Made by a program: the position numbers and the translations under genes. Under the pieces are notes generated by a model. That model made no database searches. It was given only the letters and a program-made list of their open reading frames with translations, and was not told where the DNA came from. Shown here piece by piece: positions 1 through 7,283 of a DNA stretch of 13,357 nucleotides (positions are counted from its first letter, which is position 1; the number at the start of each line of letters is the position of its first letter). The stretch comes from an uncultured Collinsella sp. (GTDB lineage Bacteria; Actinomycetota; Coriobacteriia; Coriobacteriales; Coriobacteriaceae): NCBI GenBank assembly GCA_900549555.1, contig UROO01000050.1, positions 1 to 13,357 of the forward strand. The letters are read 5' to 3'.

Positions 1-996
1 CTCGCCCACGAAGGGGGAGATCAGGCCGCCCAGGTTGCTGCCGCCGGCGCCGCCGAGACCCCCGCGGTCGAGGATGCCGGCGAGCTGCAGCGCAAATGGG
101 CCGAGGTTGTCGAGCGCGTCAAGGCCCAGCAGGCCTCCTACGCGGCTCTTCTGCTTAACGCCCGCGCCACGGCGGACGACGGCTCTAAACTTACGGTGTC
201 GTTCCCCGCGGGTTCGACCTTTGCCATCAAGATGCTCGGTCGCGCCGACACGCAGTCGGTGGTCCTGCCAACGGTCTGCGCGGTCTTCGGTCGTCGTACC
301 GTCGAATATGTCCTGGATGGGGGTGGCACGCCGGCTCCTCAACATGAGGAGCATTCTCCATCTGCACGGGCTGCGGCATCTGCGGACCCGCAACCCGTGT
401 CCTCGGCGCCCCCTGCATCCTCGAGTGCCAGCGCGACGCAGCCAAAAGCGGCGCCGGTGGCGGCACCGACCCCGTCGGCGCCTGAACCCACTGCGCCCAA
501 ACCGGCTGCTCCGATTTCCGCGCCCAAGCCCGCTGCCACGCCTGCGCCCAAGTCATCCGACCCGGCCAAGGCCCCCTGGTTGCGCTCCGACAACCCTGCC
601 GGTGCTCCTGCCACGGGCAAGCTCCCGACCGAGCCCGCGCCCCGAGCGCCCGAGCGCCCGTCCGCTCCCAAGACTCAGCCGTCTGCGCAGGCTGCGCCGT
701 GGGAATCCGAGCAGGTGCCCTACGACGACGCCATGGTCGGCGGTTTTGCTGCCGATGCCGGCGGGGACGATCTGCCCCCGTTCGACGTGCCGGGTGCGGC
801 GTCCGCGCCCAAGTCCGCTGCAACTGCCCCCAAAGAGGAGGACGCTCCTGCAGCTCCCTGGGAGTCCAACCCCGGCGCCGGCAGTCCCTTCGGCCACCAG
901 GGCGCAGCCCCGAGCATCCCGCAGACCGAGGATGAGGCCAAAGCCCTCATCCGCAGCGTCTTTGGCCAGTCCACCATCTTCAAGCCGGTGGAGTAA
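1..996 (+). CDS. dnaX: DNA polymerase III subunit gamma/tau, C-terminal part (5' end outside window)
   Basis: The reading frame is open from base 1 to a TAA at 994-996, giving about 331 residues of the C-terminal part of the clamp-loader subunit that links the polymerase III cores to the clamp loader. Around residues 30-105 there is a compact domain-III-like segment (LQRKWAEVVERV, then KLTVSFPAGSTF and FGRRTVEYVLD), typical of gram-positive DnaX proteins. A long Ala/Pro-rich linker follows, in which short APW(E/L)S-type motifs recur three times. The protein ends with a conserved-looking tail, ALIRSVFGQSTIFKPVE. The ATPase and zinc-binding N-terminal domains lie upstream of the window. The identity rests on this tail plus the downstream ybaB-recR pair, the usual dnaX neighbourhood. 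In this genome a DUF4160 module and a membrane gene lie between dnaX and ybaB. The low-complexity linker makes alternative frames look open here, and those are shadows. Confidence 0.88.
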   Translation, partial: LAHEGGDQAAQVAAAGAAETPAVEDAGELQRKWAEVVERVKAQQASYAALLLNARATADDGSKLTVSFPAGSTFAIKMLGRADTQSVVLPTVCAVFGRRTVEYVLDGGGTPAPQHEEHSPSARAAASADPQPVSSAPPASSSASATQPKAAPVAAPTPSAPEPTAPKPAAPISAPKPAATPAPKSSDPAKAPWLRSDNPAGAPATGKLPTEPAPRAPERPSAPKTQPSAQAAPWESEQVPYDDAMVGGFAADAGGDDLPPFDVPGAASAPKSAATAPKEEDAPAAPWESNPGAGSPFGHQGAAPSIPQTEDEAKALIRSVFGQSTIFKPVE

Positions 997-1009
997 CCGT
1001 GCGGGCGGG

Positions 1010-1015
1010 TATACT
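1010..1015 (+). promoter_or_regulatory. possible -10 box (TATACT) ahead of the DUF4160 module
   Basis: A TATACT hexamer lies in the 54-bp gap between the dnaX stop and the start at 1051. No good -35 box stands 16-18 bp upstream, so this is a weak call. The small module could equally be read from the dnaX transcript. Confidence 0.25.
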
Positions 1016-1050
1016 GCTCAAGAAGAGATTTCTTTGAACGGAGCGAGCTT

Positions 1051-1311
1051 ATGATGTGGGAATATGTCCGCCTTGAGGACGATACGCAAATCTCGTATTC
1101 CGAAGTCCGTGAGGACAACACAGTGAAGATCGTTGTGGAGCGCCCACGCGATTGGGGCTTTGACACGGCGGAATGTATCTTGCCGGCATTCAATTGGGTG
1201 TCGCACGAGGGCTTTAGCGAAGCGGACCTCAAAGAGCTCGATGATTTTGTGCGTAATAACGCCCCGCTCATCTTGCGCTTTGCTTACGAAGGCGGACGAG
1301 TCTATGCCTAG
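1051..1311 (+). CDS. small acidic protein, partner of the DUF4160 protein (possible antitoxin-like role)
   Basis: This 86-residue protein begins MMWEYVRLEDDTQISYSEV and ends RFAYEGGRVYA. It has no signal peptide or membrane segment and is rich in Glu and Asp. The start at 1051 is supported by GGAG at 1040-1043, seven bases upstream; the next ATG at 1054 is equally possible. Its stop overlaps the start of the DUF4160 gene at 1304, which implies translational coupling. Small proteins such as DUF2442 are often encoded beside DUF4160, and such pairs have been proposed as toxin-antitoxin-like modules. I do not see clear DUF2442 sequence features here, so I treat it only as a positional counterpart. 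Its function is unknown. The gene itself is well supported by the start site and the overlap. Confidence 0.7.
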   Translation: MMWEYVRLEDDTQISYSEVREDNTVKIVVERPRDWGFDTAECILPAFNWVSHEGFSEADLKELDDFVRNNAPLILRFAYEGGRVYA

Positions 1312-1576
1312 TCTCTTCCGACTTGGGCCGTACATCATCTTTTTCTGGACGGGGGAGAACGGCGAGCCCGTCCATGTTCATATAGCGGTCAAGCGCCCCA
1401 CTGCCGAGGCGACCAAGATATGGCTCACTCGTTCCGGCGGATGCAAGCTGGCCCATAACAAGGGCGATATTCCTGCTCGGGATTTACGCGATATCATGCA
1501 GTTTGTTTCATCCAACCATGCGCTGATTTGCAAACGTTGGAAAGAAACAACTGGCGGGCTATCGTTTTACTGTTGA
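1304..1576 (+). CDS. DUF4160 domain protein
   Basis: The protein has 90 residues and starts MPSLFRLGPYIIFFWTGE. This matches the DUF4160 pattern: an N-terminal strand pair ending in a Trp or Tyr, then a short 'PVHVHI' segment equivalent to the family's PPHFHV-like motif, then a basic-acidic strand and a C-terminal helix (ARDLRDIMQFVSSNHALICKRW). DUF4160 proteins are small, cytosolic and of unproven function, and are frequently found in two-gene modules suspected of toxin-antitoxin behaviour. The ATG at 1304 lies inside the end of the upstream partner gene, an 8-base overlap, so the two are probably co-translated. Its last 10 bases overlap the end of a convergent gene on the other strand. A longer in-frame extension from 1133 runs through the partner's coding region and is rejected. 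Confidence 0.75.
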   Translation: MPSLFRLGPYIIFFWTGENGEPVHVHIAVKRPTAEATKIWLTRSGGCKLAHNKGDIPARDLRDIMQFVSSNHALICKRWKETTGGLSFYC

Positions 1577-2076
1577 GAGTCGCTCGCCGGGCTTAGGACC
1601 CCTAGCTCTTCAGAGGTTTTGTCCGGGCGCATCTGTATTTCGGACATGTGTAGTGTGGTGCCGCGTATATCGCATTCGAGCAGACAGGCACGTGACGGTC
1701 GGCCTAGGATGCTGAGGTCGATGCGATATGTCGCATGGCTGTCCGTGTACTCGACTTGCTCGGCGTTGACGGTTGCTCCGATTGTAAATAAAGAGCCCAG
1801 TTCGGCATCGACAATCTTGGAGTCCTTTATCTTGACCTTGAACTCTTGGTAGAGGGACGGGCTGTTGTAGTAAATGGTTCGGGTTCCGTCGGTGCGCTCA
1901 TCGGTCGCTTCCCATTTGACGACGGGCTGGTCCGAGCTGGCTATTAGTAGTTCTGCTCCAAAGGCTATGGCATGGGTGATGACAACCAGCAATGCCCAGC
2001 CGACAAAGAGATAGAGAACCACATATGCAACGGGGTGTTTTGAGCGGATGTTTTGGAGCGCGTCGGGGGCATTCAT
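1567..2076 (-). CDS. hypothetical single-pass membrane protein
   Basis: The protein has 169 residues. A short hydrophilic N-terminus carrying a basic patch (NIRSKHP, about 9-15) is followed by one membrane helix at about 17-45 (YVVLYLFVGWALLVVITHAI). The remainder (about 46-169) is soluble and strand-rich, with the look of a small extracytoplasmic beta domain. I recognise no family. The start is well chosen: TTGGAGGTG stands four bases upstream of the ATG at 2074-2076. It is convergent with the DUF4160 gene and overlaps its end by 10 bases. It does not belong to the dnaX-ybaB-recR functional group. A short basic-then-hydrophobic start with a long soluble tail suggests an N-in, C-out anchor rather than a cleaved signal peptide. 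Confidence 0.65.
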   Translation of the reverse strand: MNAPDALQNIRSKHPVAYVVLYLFVGWALLVVITHAIAFGAELLIASSDQPVVKWEATDERTDGTRTIYYNSPSLYQEFKVKIKDSKIVDAELGSLFTIGATVNAEQVEYTDSHATYRIDLSILGRPSRACLLECDIRGTTLHMSEIQMRPDKTSEELGVLSPASDSQQ

Positions 2077-2418
2077 GGGGCACCTCCAAGTTGATATCTA
2101 CGGCAATCAAATTATACCCGCCGTCATGAGCGCCGCTTCGAGTAGTGGCTCGGCATTTAGCCATTTTTTAGTGGTACGCATTAAATGTCGGATTCCGGCT
2201 CTACAAGATTTAGCTTTCAATATTATGCAGATGCGAATTATTCAACCTTGCATAATCTTTGGGTGCGGCTTGCACTCCAGGACATGTATATCGACTGAGG
2301 TAGCGTGGCTGTCCCGCTCGCTTGCCCCGCGCCGTGGTACGATTTTTGAGTTTGAAAGTCCCGCCGCGCTCCGGCTGCCCTTGCAGCTTGTCGCGCGGCC
2401 ACACGTAAAGGAGCCATC
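2077..2418. other. intergenic spacer before ybaB
   Basis: This 342-bp gap separates the divergent membrane gene from ybaB. Besides the TATAAT above and the ybaB ribosome site (AAAGGAG just before 2419), I see no convincing gene. I looked for a small SRP RNA, which can lie near dnaX-ybaB-recR, but its conserved core (GGTCAGGTCCGGAAGGAAGC-like) is absent. Confidence 0.5.
2111..2116 (-). promoter_or_regulatory. possible -10 box (TATAAT) for the minus-strand membrane gene
   Basis: Read on the minus strand this is a perfect TATAAT, 34 bases upstream of the ATG. The matching -35 region is poor (GAAGCG at a 17-bp spacing). The same AT-rich patch could also serve a plus-strand promoter (TTGATA, 16 bp, TATACC), so direction is uncertain. 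Confidence 0.35.
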
Positions 2419-2739
2419 ATGGCCGGTATGAACATGCAACAGATGATGAAGCAGGCCCGCAAGATGCAGGAGCAGCTTGCCGCCGCGCAGGAGAACCTCA
2501 AGTCCCAGACCGTCGACGCCTCTGCCGGCGGCGGCATGGTCAAGGTGACCGTTAACGGCGAGATGGAGCTCGTCAACCTCACCATCGACCCCGATGCGCT
2601 CGATCCCGAGGACGTCGATATGCTGCAGGACATGATCATGGCTGCCGTCAACGAGGCCGTCCGCGGCGTCAACGAGCTCGCCAACAAGCAGATGGGCGCC
2701 ATCACCGGCGGCCTCAACATCCCGGGCATGCCGTTCTAA
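2419..2739 (+). CDS. ybaB: YbaB/EbfC family nucleoid-associated protein
   Basis: The protein has 106 residues, a normal length for the family. It opens with a Met/Gln-rich helix (MNMQQMMKQARKMQEQLA), followed by a Gly-rich turn (SAGGGMVKVTVNGEMEL) and the conserved strand-helix part (LTIDPDALDPEDVDMLQDMI, then AAVNEA and a Gly/Pro/Met-rich tail). These proteins form dimers that bind DNA without strong sequence specificity and help organise the nucleoid. The start is set by AAAGGAG five bases before the ATG. It lies 13 bases upstream of recR in the usual pair, where it is thought to have a minor role linked to recombination or DNA compaction. Confidence 0.95.
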   Translation: MAGMNMQQMMKQARKMQEQLAAAQENLKSQTVDASAGGGMVKVTVNGEMELVNLTIDPDALDPEDVDMLQDMIMAAVNEAVRGVNELANKQMGAITGGLNIPGMPF

Positions 2740-2752
2740 GACACGCATATAT

Positions 2753-3349
2753 ATGAGTGCCAACCACAGTCTGCAAAAACTGCTCGATGAGCTGGGCCGT
2801 CTGCCGGGCATTGGTCCCAAGTCGGCCCAGCGCATCGCCTATTACCTGTTGGAGGCCGACGCCGAGGAGGCGCGCCGCCTGGCCGAGGCCATCCTGGAGG
2901 TCAAGCAGGAGGTCCACTTTTGCAGCCGCTGCTTTAACTACGCCACGGCCGACGAGTGCTCCATCTGCCAGGACCCGATGCGCGATACCACTCGCATTTG
3001 CGTGGTGGGCGAGCCGCGCGATGTCCAGGCGATCGAGCGCACGGGCAGCTACCACGGCCTCTACCACGTATTGGGCGGCGTGATCAGTCCCATGGACAAG
3101 ATTGGCCCCGAGCAGCTGCACATTCGAGAGCTGCTGGCACGCTTGGGCCACGAGGACATCCACGAGGTCATCATCGCCACCAACCCCAATATTGAGGGCG
3201 AGACCACGGCGAGCTATCTGGCCCGTACCATCAAGCCGTTGGGCGTCGAGGTGTCGCGTCTGGCAAGCGGCCTTCCCGTGGGCGGCGACTTGGAGTATGC
3301 CGACGAGCTTACGCTTGGCCGCGCCATCGAGGCCCGCCGCGCGATTTAG
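2753..3349 (+). CDS. recR: recombination mediator protein RecR
   Basis: This 198-residue protein is full length for RecR. Residues 12-34 carry the helix-hairpin-helix (GRLPGIGPKSAQRIAYYLL). Four zinc ligands follow in the order C57, C60, C69, C72 (CSRC...CSIC). The Toprim part begins at about 81 (RICVVGEPRDVQAIERTGSY) and the C-terminus has the diagnostic GGDLEYADELTLGRAIEARR. RecR acts with RecO, and in many bacteria RecF, to load RecA onto SSB-coated single-stranded DNA in gap repair. It starts 13 bases after ybaB. No clear Shine-Dalgarno sequence precedes the ATG, so its translation probably depends on coupling to ybaB or on the AU-rich leader. Confidence 0.97.
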   Translation: MSANHSLQKLLDELGRLPGIGPKSAQRIAYYLLEADAEEARRLAEAILEVKQEVHFCSRCFNYATADECSICQDPMRDTTRICVVGEPRDVQAIERTGSYHGLYHVLGGVISPMDKIGPEQLHIRELLARLGHEDIHEVIIATNPNIEGETTASYLARTIKPLGVEVSRLASGLPVGGDLEYADELTLGRAIEARRAI

Positions 3350-3386
3350 GTGGCGAGCCTGCTCCTGCCGTATGTTTTCCTCGCGA

Positions 3387-3416
3387 CGCACGGGGTAGTC
3401 ATAATTTCCCCGTGCG
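3387..3416. terminator. inverted repeat after recR
   Basis: Perfect 9-bp arms, CGCACGGGG and CCCCGTGCG, flank a 12-base loop, 38 bases after the recR stop. The stem is strong and well placed to end the ybaB-recR transcript, but no U-run follows in either direction. It may be a factor-dependent terminator, an RNA-stabilising hairpin or a protein site. Confidence 0.45.
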
Positions 3417-3424
3417 ACTGTGAG

Positions 3425-3440
3425 TTTGTTGTGCAACAAA
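3425..3440. promoter_or_regulatory. palindrome TTTGTTG-TG-CAACAAA (upstream operator candidate)
   Basis: Seven-base arms around a TG centre. It contains GTTGTGCAAC (3428-3437), which differs by one base from the perfect palindrome at 3501-3510. The two start 73 bp apart, close to seven helical turns, as expected for a pair of sites bound by one regulator. Confidence 0.35.
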
Positions 3441-3500
3441 GATGCTTCGTATCCGCTTATCGCATGGATGCTTCCGCTCGCATCCTTAATTTGTCCATTC

Positions 3501-3529
3501 GTTGCGCAACCTTTTTGGTTCGCTGATAC
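3501..3529 (+). promoter_or_regulatory. palindrome GTTGCGCAAC overlapping a possible promoter for the kinase operon
   Basis: The 10-bp perfect palindrome (3501-3510) covers a candidate -35 (TTGCGC, 3502-3507). A TGATAC candidate -10 lies at 3524-3529 with a 16-bp spacing. A repressor bound here would block this promoter. The -35 match is only moderate. Confidence 0.35.
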
Positions 3530-3553
3530 ACTCAAATATGGATTCGAATGAAT

Positions 3554-3579
3554 GCGCCGCTCCCGAGCGGCGTGTTTTT
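3554..3579 (+). terminator. terminator-like hairpin (attenuator candidate) just before the kinase operon
   Basis: Arms CGCCGCTC (3555-3562) and GAGCGGCG (3565-3572) form a GC-rich stem, followed by TGTTTTTG. This is a good intrinsic-terminator shape. It lies downstream of the candidate promoter and only a few bases before the ribosome site of the 3595 gene, so it could act as an attenuator as well as an end for upstream transcription. Confidence 0.5.
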
Positions 3580-3594
3580 GTTGGAGGAGAACGC

Positions 3595-4500
3595 ATGCGG
3601 CCCGGTGGCACTCAGACAAAGCGCGGCGCCGCGGTGCGCATACGACGCCGACTGGGCTTGGCGCCGCGGGCGTACGCACTGCTATCGTGCTCGCTGGTGC
3701 TGGTCATAGCTGGCGTTTCTGCCTATGGCATGACCGTGCCGTCCATGATGCAGGCGCATGCCGCACGCGAACCGCGCGTGGGGCATGAGGTCAAAAGCGA
3801 TCTGGGCACCACGACTGGATATGCTTGGGCAAGTGTGGTCGGGCATATTGTGTTTGGCACCGACGATGCGGACGGCGCCGAGGCCCCGGACAACGAAGTC
3901 ACGCTTGCCAATGGCAAAACCATCGTGCTCACCAACACCAAGATCATCGATCGATTGTCCAACAATAGCGTGGCGGCAACGGTGAATAAGGTCGAGCAGC
4001 AAAAGGAGCAGGACGCCCAGCAGTCCGGAAAGCCCGGTAGCTCGGATACTTCTGGCTCCGGCTCGGATTCATCGAGTTCGGGCGGCGGCTCTGGGTCGGG
4101 TTCCTCTACCGGAGGGCCTGGAAACGGCGGCTCGACGGGCGGCAACACTGACAACGATGCAAACTCCGGCGGCCTTTCCGCTGCTGAGGAAGAGAGCATT
4201 CACAGTTGGCTTGTGACCAAGTACAACATGCTCGACGGCTATGTTTCTCGTGCCAATGACGTGGTCTCGACCTATAACTCTACGGGAGATCCCAGGCCGT
4301 GCGACAGCCTGGTCGGGGAGATGTTTGTCATTCGAGCCGAGTTCGGTCGTCAGACATTCTCGCCCCGGTCAAAGTGGTATCAGCAGTATGCCAATCTGTG
4401 GGGCTGTTACACCAACCTATGCCAATGGGTCGGCCATTACGGCGATGATGACGTCGCGCTCGGTAACTTCAACAATAACGTGGCGGCGCTTGCCCTATGA
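3595..4500 (+). CDS. membrane-anchored protein with Ser/Gly linker, first gene of the kinase-FHA operon
   Basis: The protein has 301 residues. I chose the ATG at 3595 because TTGGAGGAG lies just upstream; a longer TTG-started frame from 3502 would run through the hairpin. The basic start (RIRRRLG, 16-22) precedes a hydrophobic helix at about 27-48 (AYALLSCSLVLVIAGVSAYG), either a signal-anchor or a signal peptide. Residues 60-140 form a small domain ending in a charged helix (NKVEQQKEQDAQQ). Residues about 143-192 are an almost pure Ser/Gly/Asp/Thr linker. The C-terminal part (195-301) looks helical and has Cys236, Cys271 and Cys276, which could form disulphides outside the cell. I know no family for it. 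Its stop overlaps the start of the kinase gene (ATGA), so it is probably co-translated and may be a substrate, partner or sensor of that kinase. Confidence 0.7.
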   Translation: MRPGGTQTKRGAAVRIRRRLGLAPRAYALLSCSLVLVIAGVSAYGMTVPSMMQAHAAREPRVGHEVKSDLGTTTGYAWASVVGHIVFGTDDADGAEAPDNEVTLANGKTIVLTNTKIIDRLSNNSVAATVNKVEQQKEQDAQQSGKPGSSDTSGSGSDSSSSGGGSGSGSSTGGPGNGGSTGGNTDNDANSGGLSAAEEESIHSWLVTKYNMLDGYVSRANDVVSTYNSTGDPRPCDSLVGEMFVIRAEFGRQTFSPRSKWYQQYANLWGCYTNLCQWVGHYGDDDVALGNFNNNVAALAL

Positions 4501-6341
4501 TGACCGATCTTGCATCCACCACACCACAATCGCTCGGTCGCGATCCCATGGTCGGCCTGCGCCTGGCGCGTGTCGACGGGTTTGAGCCGGCCATTGCGCT
4601 CGGTCAGGACGAACTGCCTGCCTATCTGCGTCGTTTTACGATGCTGTTTGCCGACGATGCCACCATGCGCCGTGGCGGTATCGGCCGCGTGACGCGTGCC
4701 GTCAACGCCCAAGGCGAGGCCGTGGCGCTCAAGCAGCTCATCTTGCCGACGCGCGATGAGTTTGACGACGATGCCGCTCACGAGGCGCTGGTCGCCAAGT
4801 TCAAGGCGGCGTTTCGCGAGGAATACGAATGCCATCGCGCCCTTTCGGGCCTTAAGGGCTTTCCCCGCCTCTATGGCTGGGGCGAGGTCGACGGTGTGCC
4901 TGCAATTGTCATGGAATGGGTCGAGGGCGAGACGCTTGCCCGCTTGCGTTCGCGACTCGCCGTGGACGATGCCGGACGCCTGTCGCCGCTTGTGGCGGCG
5001 CGTCTGGGTCGCGACCTGTTCGATCTGCTCTGCCGTATGAGCCTGGTGGGTGAGGGCTTTGTCCATCGCGATATCTCGCCCGCTAATATTATGGTGCGCA
5101 CGGCGCGTCTACCGCTTGACCGGCAGCTTGCCGAGGGCACCTTTGACCTGTGCCTGATCGACTTTGGCTCGTCGCTGGCGCTTGAGCCTGCGTCGGCCGT
5201 GGCCGGTACCGGCGGCAAGGCATCCTTTACCGAGCGCTATGCCACGCTGCGTCGCGCGACGGTTGCCTATGCCCCGCCCGAGATGCTCACCGACGATATT
5301 CCCGATCTGCGCGCTTTGCGTATGTCGCCGGCGATCGACGTCTATGCCGCGGCAAGCACGGTTTACGAGCTCATTGCCGGCGTCGCGCCATACGAAGCCG
5401 CGCCGAGCACTTCGGGCACCTCGGGTTCGCGCAAAAAGACGCGCGACATCGCGAGCCCCTACCGTCTCAAGATGGACACGCGGCCCGACTATCCCATTGG
5501 TGCCCATGCGCCCGGTTGTGATTTGACTCAGCTGCTTCGTCGTGAGCCCGATGTGGCGCTCGCCGCGGCCGAGCAGGCCCAGCAGCTAGGGCTTGAGCCG
5601 GATTCCGAAGAGCTACGCGATGCGCTGGCGTTTGTCGATGCCCAGCTGTTCGACGTGGTGACGGCCTGTCTGTCCAGCCATCAAAAAGATCGTCCCGAGC
5701 CGGCGGCGGTCGAGGCGGCGCTCTCAGCGTTTTGTGACCACTATGCGCAAAATGTCGGCCGTTCGCTCCGCGGCGAGCCGCTCACGCCGTGCCCCATGGA
5801 TGCGTCTGGCCGCGCGGTTCGTCGCGCGCTGATGGTCGGCGCGACGGTCGTCTGTGGCGTGGTTTGGGCTGTGATCGTGGTTTCGGCCGCGCTGCTGGCG
5901 TCGGGCGCTCGCGTGACGGCGACTTTGGGATCGCTCGTGTGGTCTGGGTCGCTACCGGGTATTATTGCCGCACTGGCGTTGGCGCTGCCAGGCATAGCCG
6001 GCGTTGCCGCGGGGGCGCTTGCGCGCGATCGGCGCTCGGGCTTCCTGCAGGGTGTGCTTGCGCTTTCTGCCTGCGAGGTTCCGGTGCTGGTTGTGGCTGC
6101 ATGTAGCGTATTTTCCCAACGCGCCGTGATGGGCGGCCTTGTTGCCGCTCTGGTTGCAACCTATACGCTTACGTGGTTTTTGCTTGCGATGGGCTTTGCC
6201 TTTGAACTTCCCGTTTCGGCACCGCGACGCACAAAAGCCCAGATGGCGACTCCGCTTGCCGGTGGAGCCGCAGCTGCCCGTACTTTTGGCGGACCTGTCG
6301 AAGTATCGTCCGATTCTATTTCTACGACTAAGGAGGCCTAG
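4497..6341 (+). CDS. membrane serine/threonine protein kinase
   Basis: The protein has 614 residues. A Hanks-type kinase domain covers about 55-400: a degenerate Gly loop (GGIGRV, 60-65), the lysine in VALK (K79), an acidic helix-C segment (108-111), the catalytic loop HRDISPANI (H190, D192, N197), DFG at 222-224 and an APPE motif at 259-262. All key residues are present, so it is probably active. HRD-I-S-P in place of HRD-L-K-P is atypical and the activation loop is Thr/Ser-rich. From about 440 to 575 there are four hydrophobic segments, then a short tail. The kinase is therefore N-terminal and cytosolic with a C-terminal membrane domain, unlike PknB kinases with a single helix and PASTA repeats. 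The start overlaps the stop of the upstream gene (ATGA), and an FHA gene follows after three bases, the classical reader of phosphothreonine. Confidence 0.88.
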   Translation: MMTDLASTTPQSLGRDPMVGLRLARVDGFEPAIALGQDELPAYLRRFTMLFADDATMRRGGIGRVTRAVNAQGEAVALKQLILPTRDEFDDDAAHEALVAKFKAAFREEYECHRALSGLKGFPRLYGWGEVDGVPAIVMEWVEGETLARLRSRLAVDDAGRLSPLVAARLGRDLFDLLCRMSLVGEGFVHRDISPANIMVRTARLPLDRQLAEGTFDLCLIDFGSSLALEPASAVAGTGGKASFTERYATLRRATVAYAPPEMLTDDIPDLRALRMSPAIDVYAAASTVYELIAGVAPYEAAPSTSGTSGSRKKTRDIASPYRLKMDTRPDYPIGAHAPGCDLTQLLRREPDVALAAAEQAQQLGLEPDSEELRDALAFVDAQLFDVVTACLSSHQKDRPEPAAVEAALSAFCDHYAQNVGRSLRGEPLTPCPMDASGRAVRRALMVGATVVCGVVWAVIVVSAALLASGARVTATLGSLVWSGSLPGIIAALALALPGIAGVAAGALARDRRSGFLQGVLALSACEVPVLVVAACSVFSQRAVMGGLVAALVATYTLTWFLLAMGFAFELPVSAPRRTKAQMATPLAGGAAAARTFGGPVEVSSDSISTTKEA

Positions 6342-6344
6342 GTC

Positions 6345-7283
6345 ATGGCATCTCAAGTTGAGCTCACCCCATGCGGGGCCATGTTTGACATCTTTAAGCG
6401 CGCGGCGCATCTGAGCCATATCGAGCTGTGCGGCTTGGTGCTTTCGTCCCGTCCGCTCGCCGACGGCCGCAGCCCGCAGAGCCGAGCCGCCGATCGCTCT
6501 TGGGTTTCCCGCTTTATCGTTCGCGCGCCGGTCGGCACGCTTCAGCATCGCTACTTTGCCGAATACGGTACCTCGGCTGCGCGTATTATGTCGCAACTGG
6601 CCCTGCGCCAGCGCAATCCCATGGACTCCACGGCTGTGATCAATATGGTGTGCGGTCCTGCAGGTGAACCGATGGTACGCGCGCTCGAAGAGTGCCACCA
6701 GGACACGAATCTCTATCGCAACGCGCTCGATCGCCTGTCCCAGGCGGCGGAACTCATGCCCGCCGAGCGCGCCGAGGCCGTGCTGGTGCTGTTTGTCGCC
6801 GTCGGTTGTTCGGCGGATGTGCGGTCCTCGGTGAACTATGCCATCGACTACGCGCACGCGACCTGTGGCGGAGGCACATCCACGCCGCGTTCGCTTGGCA
6901 TGTCGATGACCGCGGGCGAACGCGAACCCGCCCCGGCGCACCCCTTGGGCTTGCTGCGCGTACAAAACAGTTTTGTCGTGAGCGCCCCGCGCTGGATTCA
7001 GCCGAGTGAGCAGGGTGTTGAGATTGGCGCGCTGGCCACTGGCGAGGGCGATATTACCGACGTCGGCGACGATGTCTCGGCCCGCCATGCCCATATCTGG
7101 TGCGATGCTCAAAATATCTGGCACGTCGAGGACTTGTCGTCCACCAACGGAACCGTGGTGGTAAACGGGGCCACGCGCGTCTGCATTCAGGTCGAACCCG
7201 GCCGTTCCGCCCAACTCAATCCCGGCGACGAGCTCAAGCTCGGCGAATCCACTACCTACGCCATTCTCTTCGGTGCCCTCTAG
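6345..7283 (+). CDS. FHA-domain protein, probable phosphothreonine reader of the adjacent kinase
   Basis: The protein has 312 residues. The C-terminal FHA domain covers about 222-308, with the phosphopeptide-binding residues visible as SARH (245-248) and DLSSTNGT (263-270). FHA domains bind phosphothreonine peptides, and the neighbouring kinase is the likely source. The N-terminal 220 residues are a helical domain I do not recognise (DSTAVINMVCGPAGEPMVRA in the middle, Cys at 103, 117, 155, 174). The start at 6345 has AAGGAGG ten bases upstream and lies three bases after the kinase stop. No signal or membrane segment is seen, so it is a cytosolic adaptor or effector. The stop TAG at 7281-7283 is the first base of the hairpin that follows. 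Confidence 0.85.
   Translation: MASQVELTPCGAMFDIFKRAAHLSHIELCGLVLSSRPLADGRSPQSRAADRSWVSRFIVRAPVGTLQHRYFAEYGTSAARIMSQLALRQRNPMDSTAVINMVCGPAGEPMVRALEECHQDTNLYRNALDRLSQAAELMPAERAEAVLVLFVAVGCSADVRSSVNYAIDYAHATCGGGTSTPRSLGMSMTAGEREPAPAHPLGLLRVQNSFVVSAPRWIQPSEQGVEIGALATGEGDITDVGDDVSARHAHIWCDAQNIWHVEDLSSTNGTVVVNGATRVCIQVEPGRSAQLNPGDELKLGESTTYAILFGAL

Noticed and set aside
35..1054. Plus-strand ORF rich in Arg/Pro over dnaX
   Set aside because: Out-of-frame shadow of the Ala/Pro linker of DnaX; the true frame is open from base 1 and ends in a conserved-looking tail.
3502..3594. Longer TTG start for the first gene of the kinase operon
   Set aside because: It would place the palindrome, promoter and hairpin inside the gene and lacks a ribosome site; ATG 3595 follows GGAGGAG directly.
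2714..3679. Minus-strand ORF (321 codons) opposite recR
   Set aside because: RecR on the plus strand has all its family motifs; the antisense frame is low in structure and crosses the gene end and intergenic hairpins.
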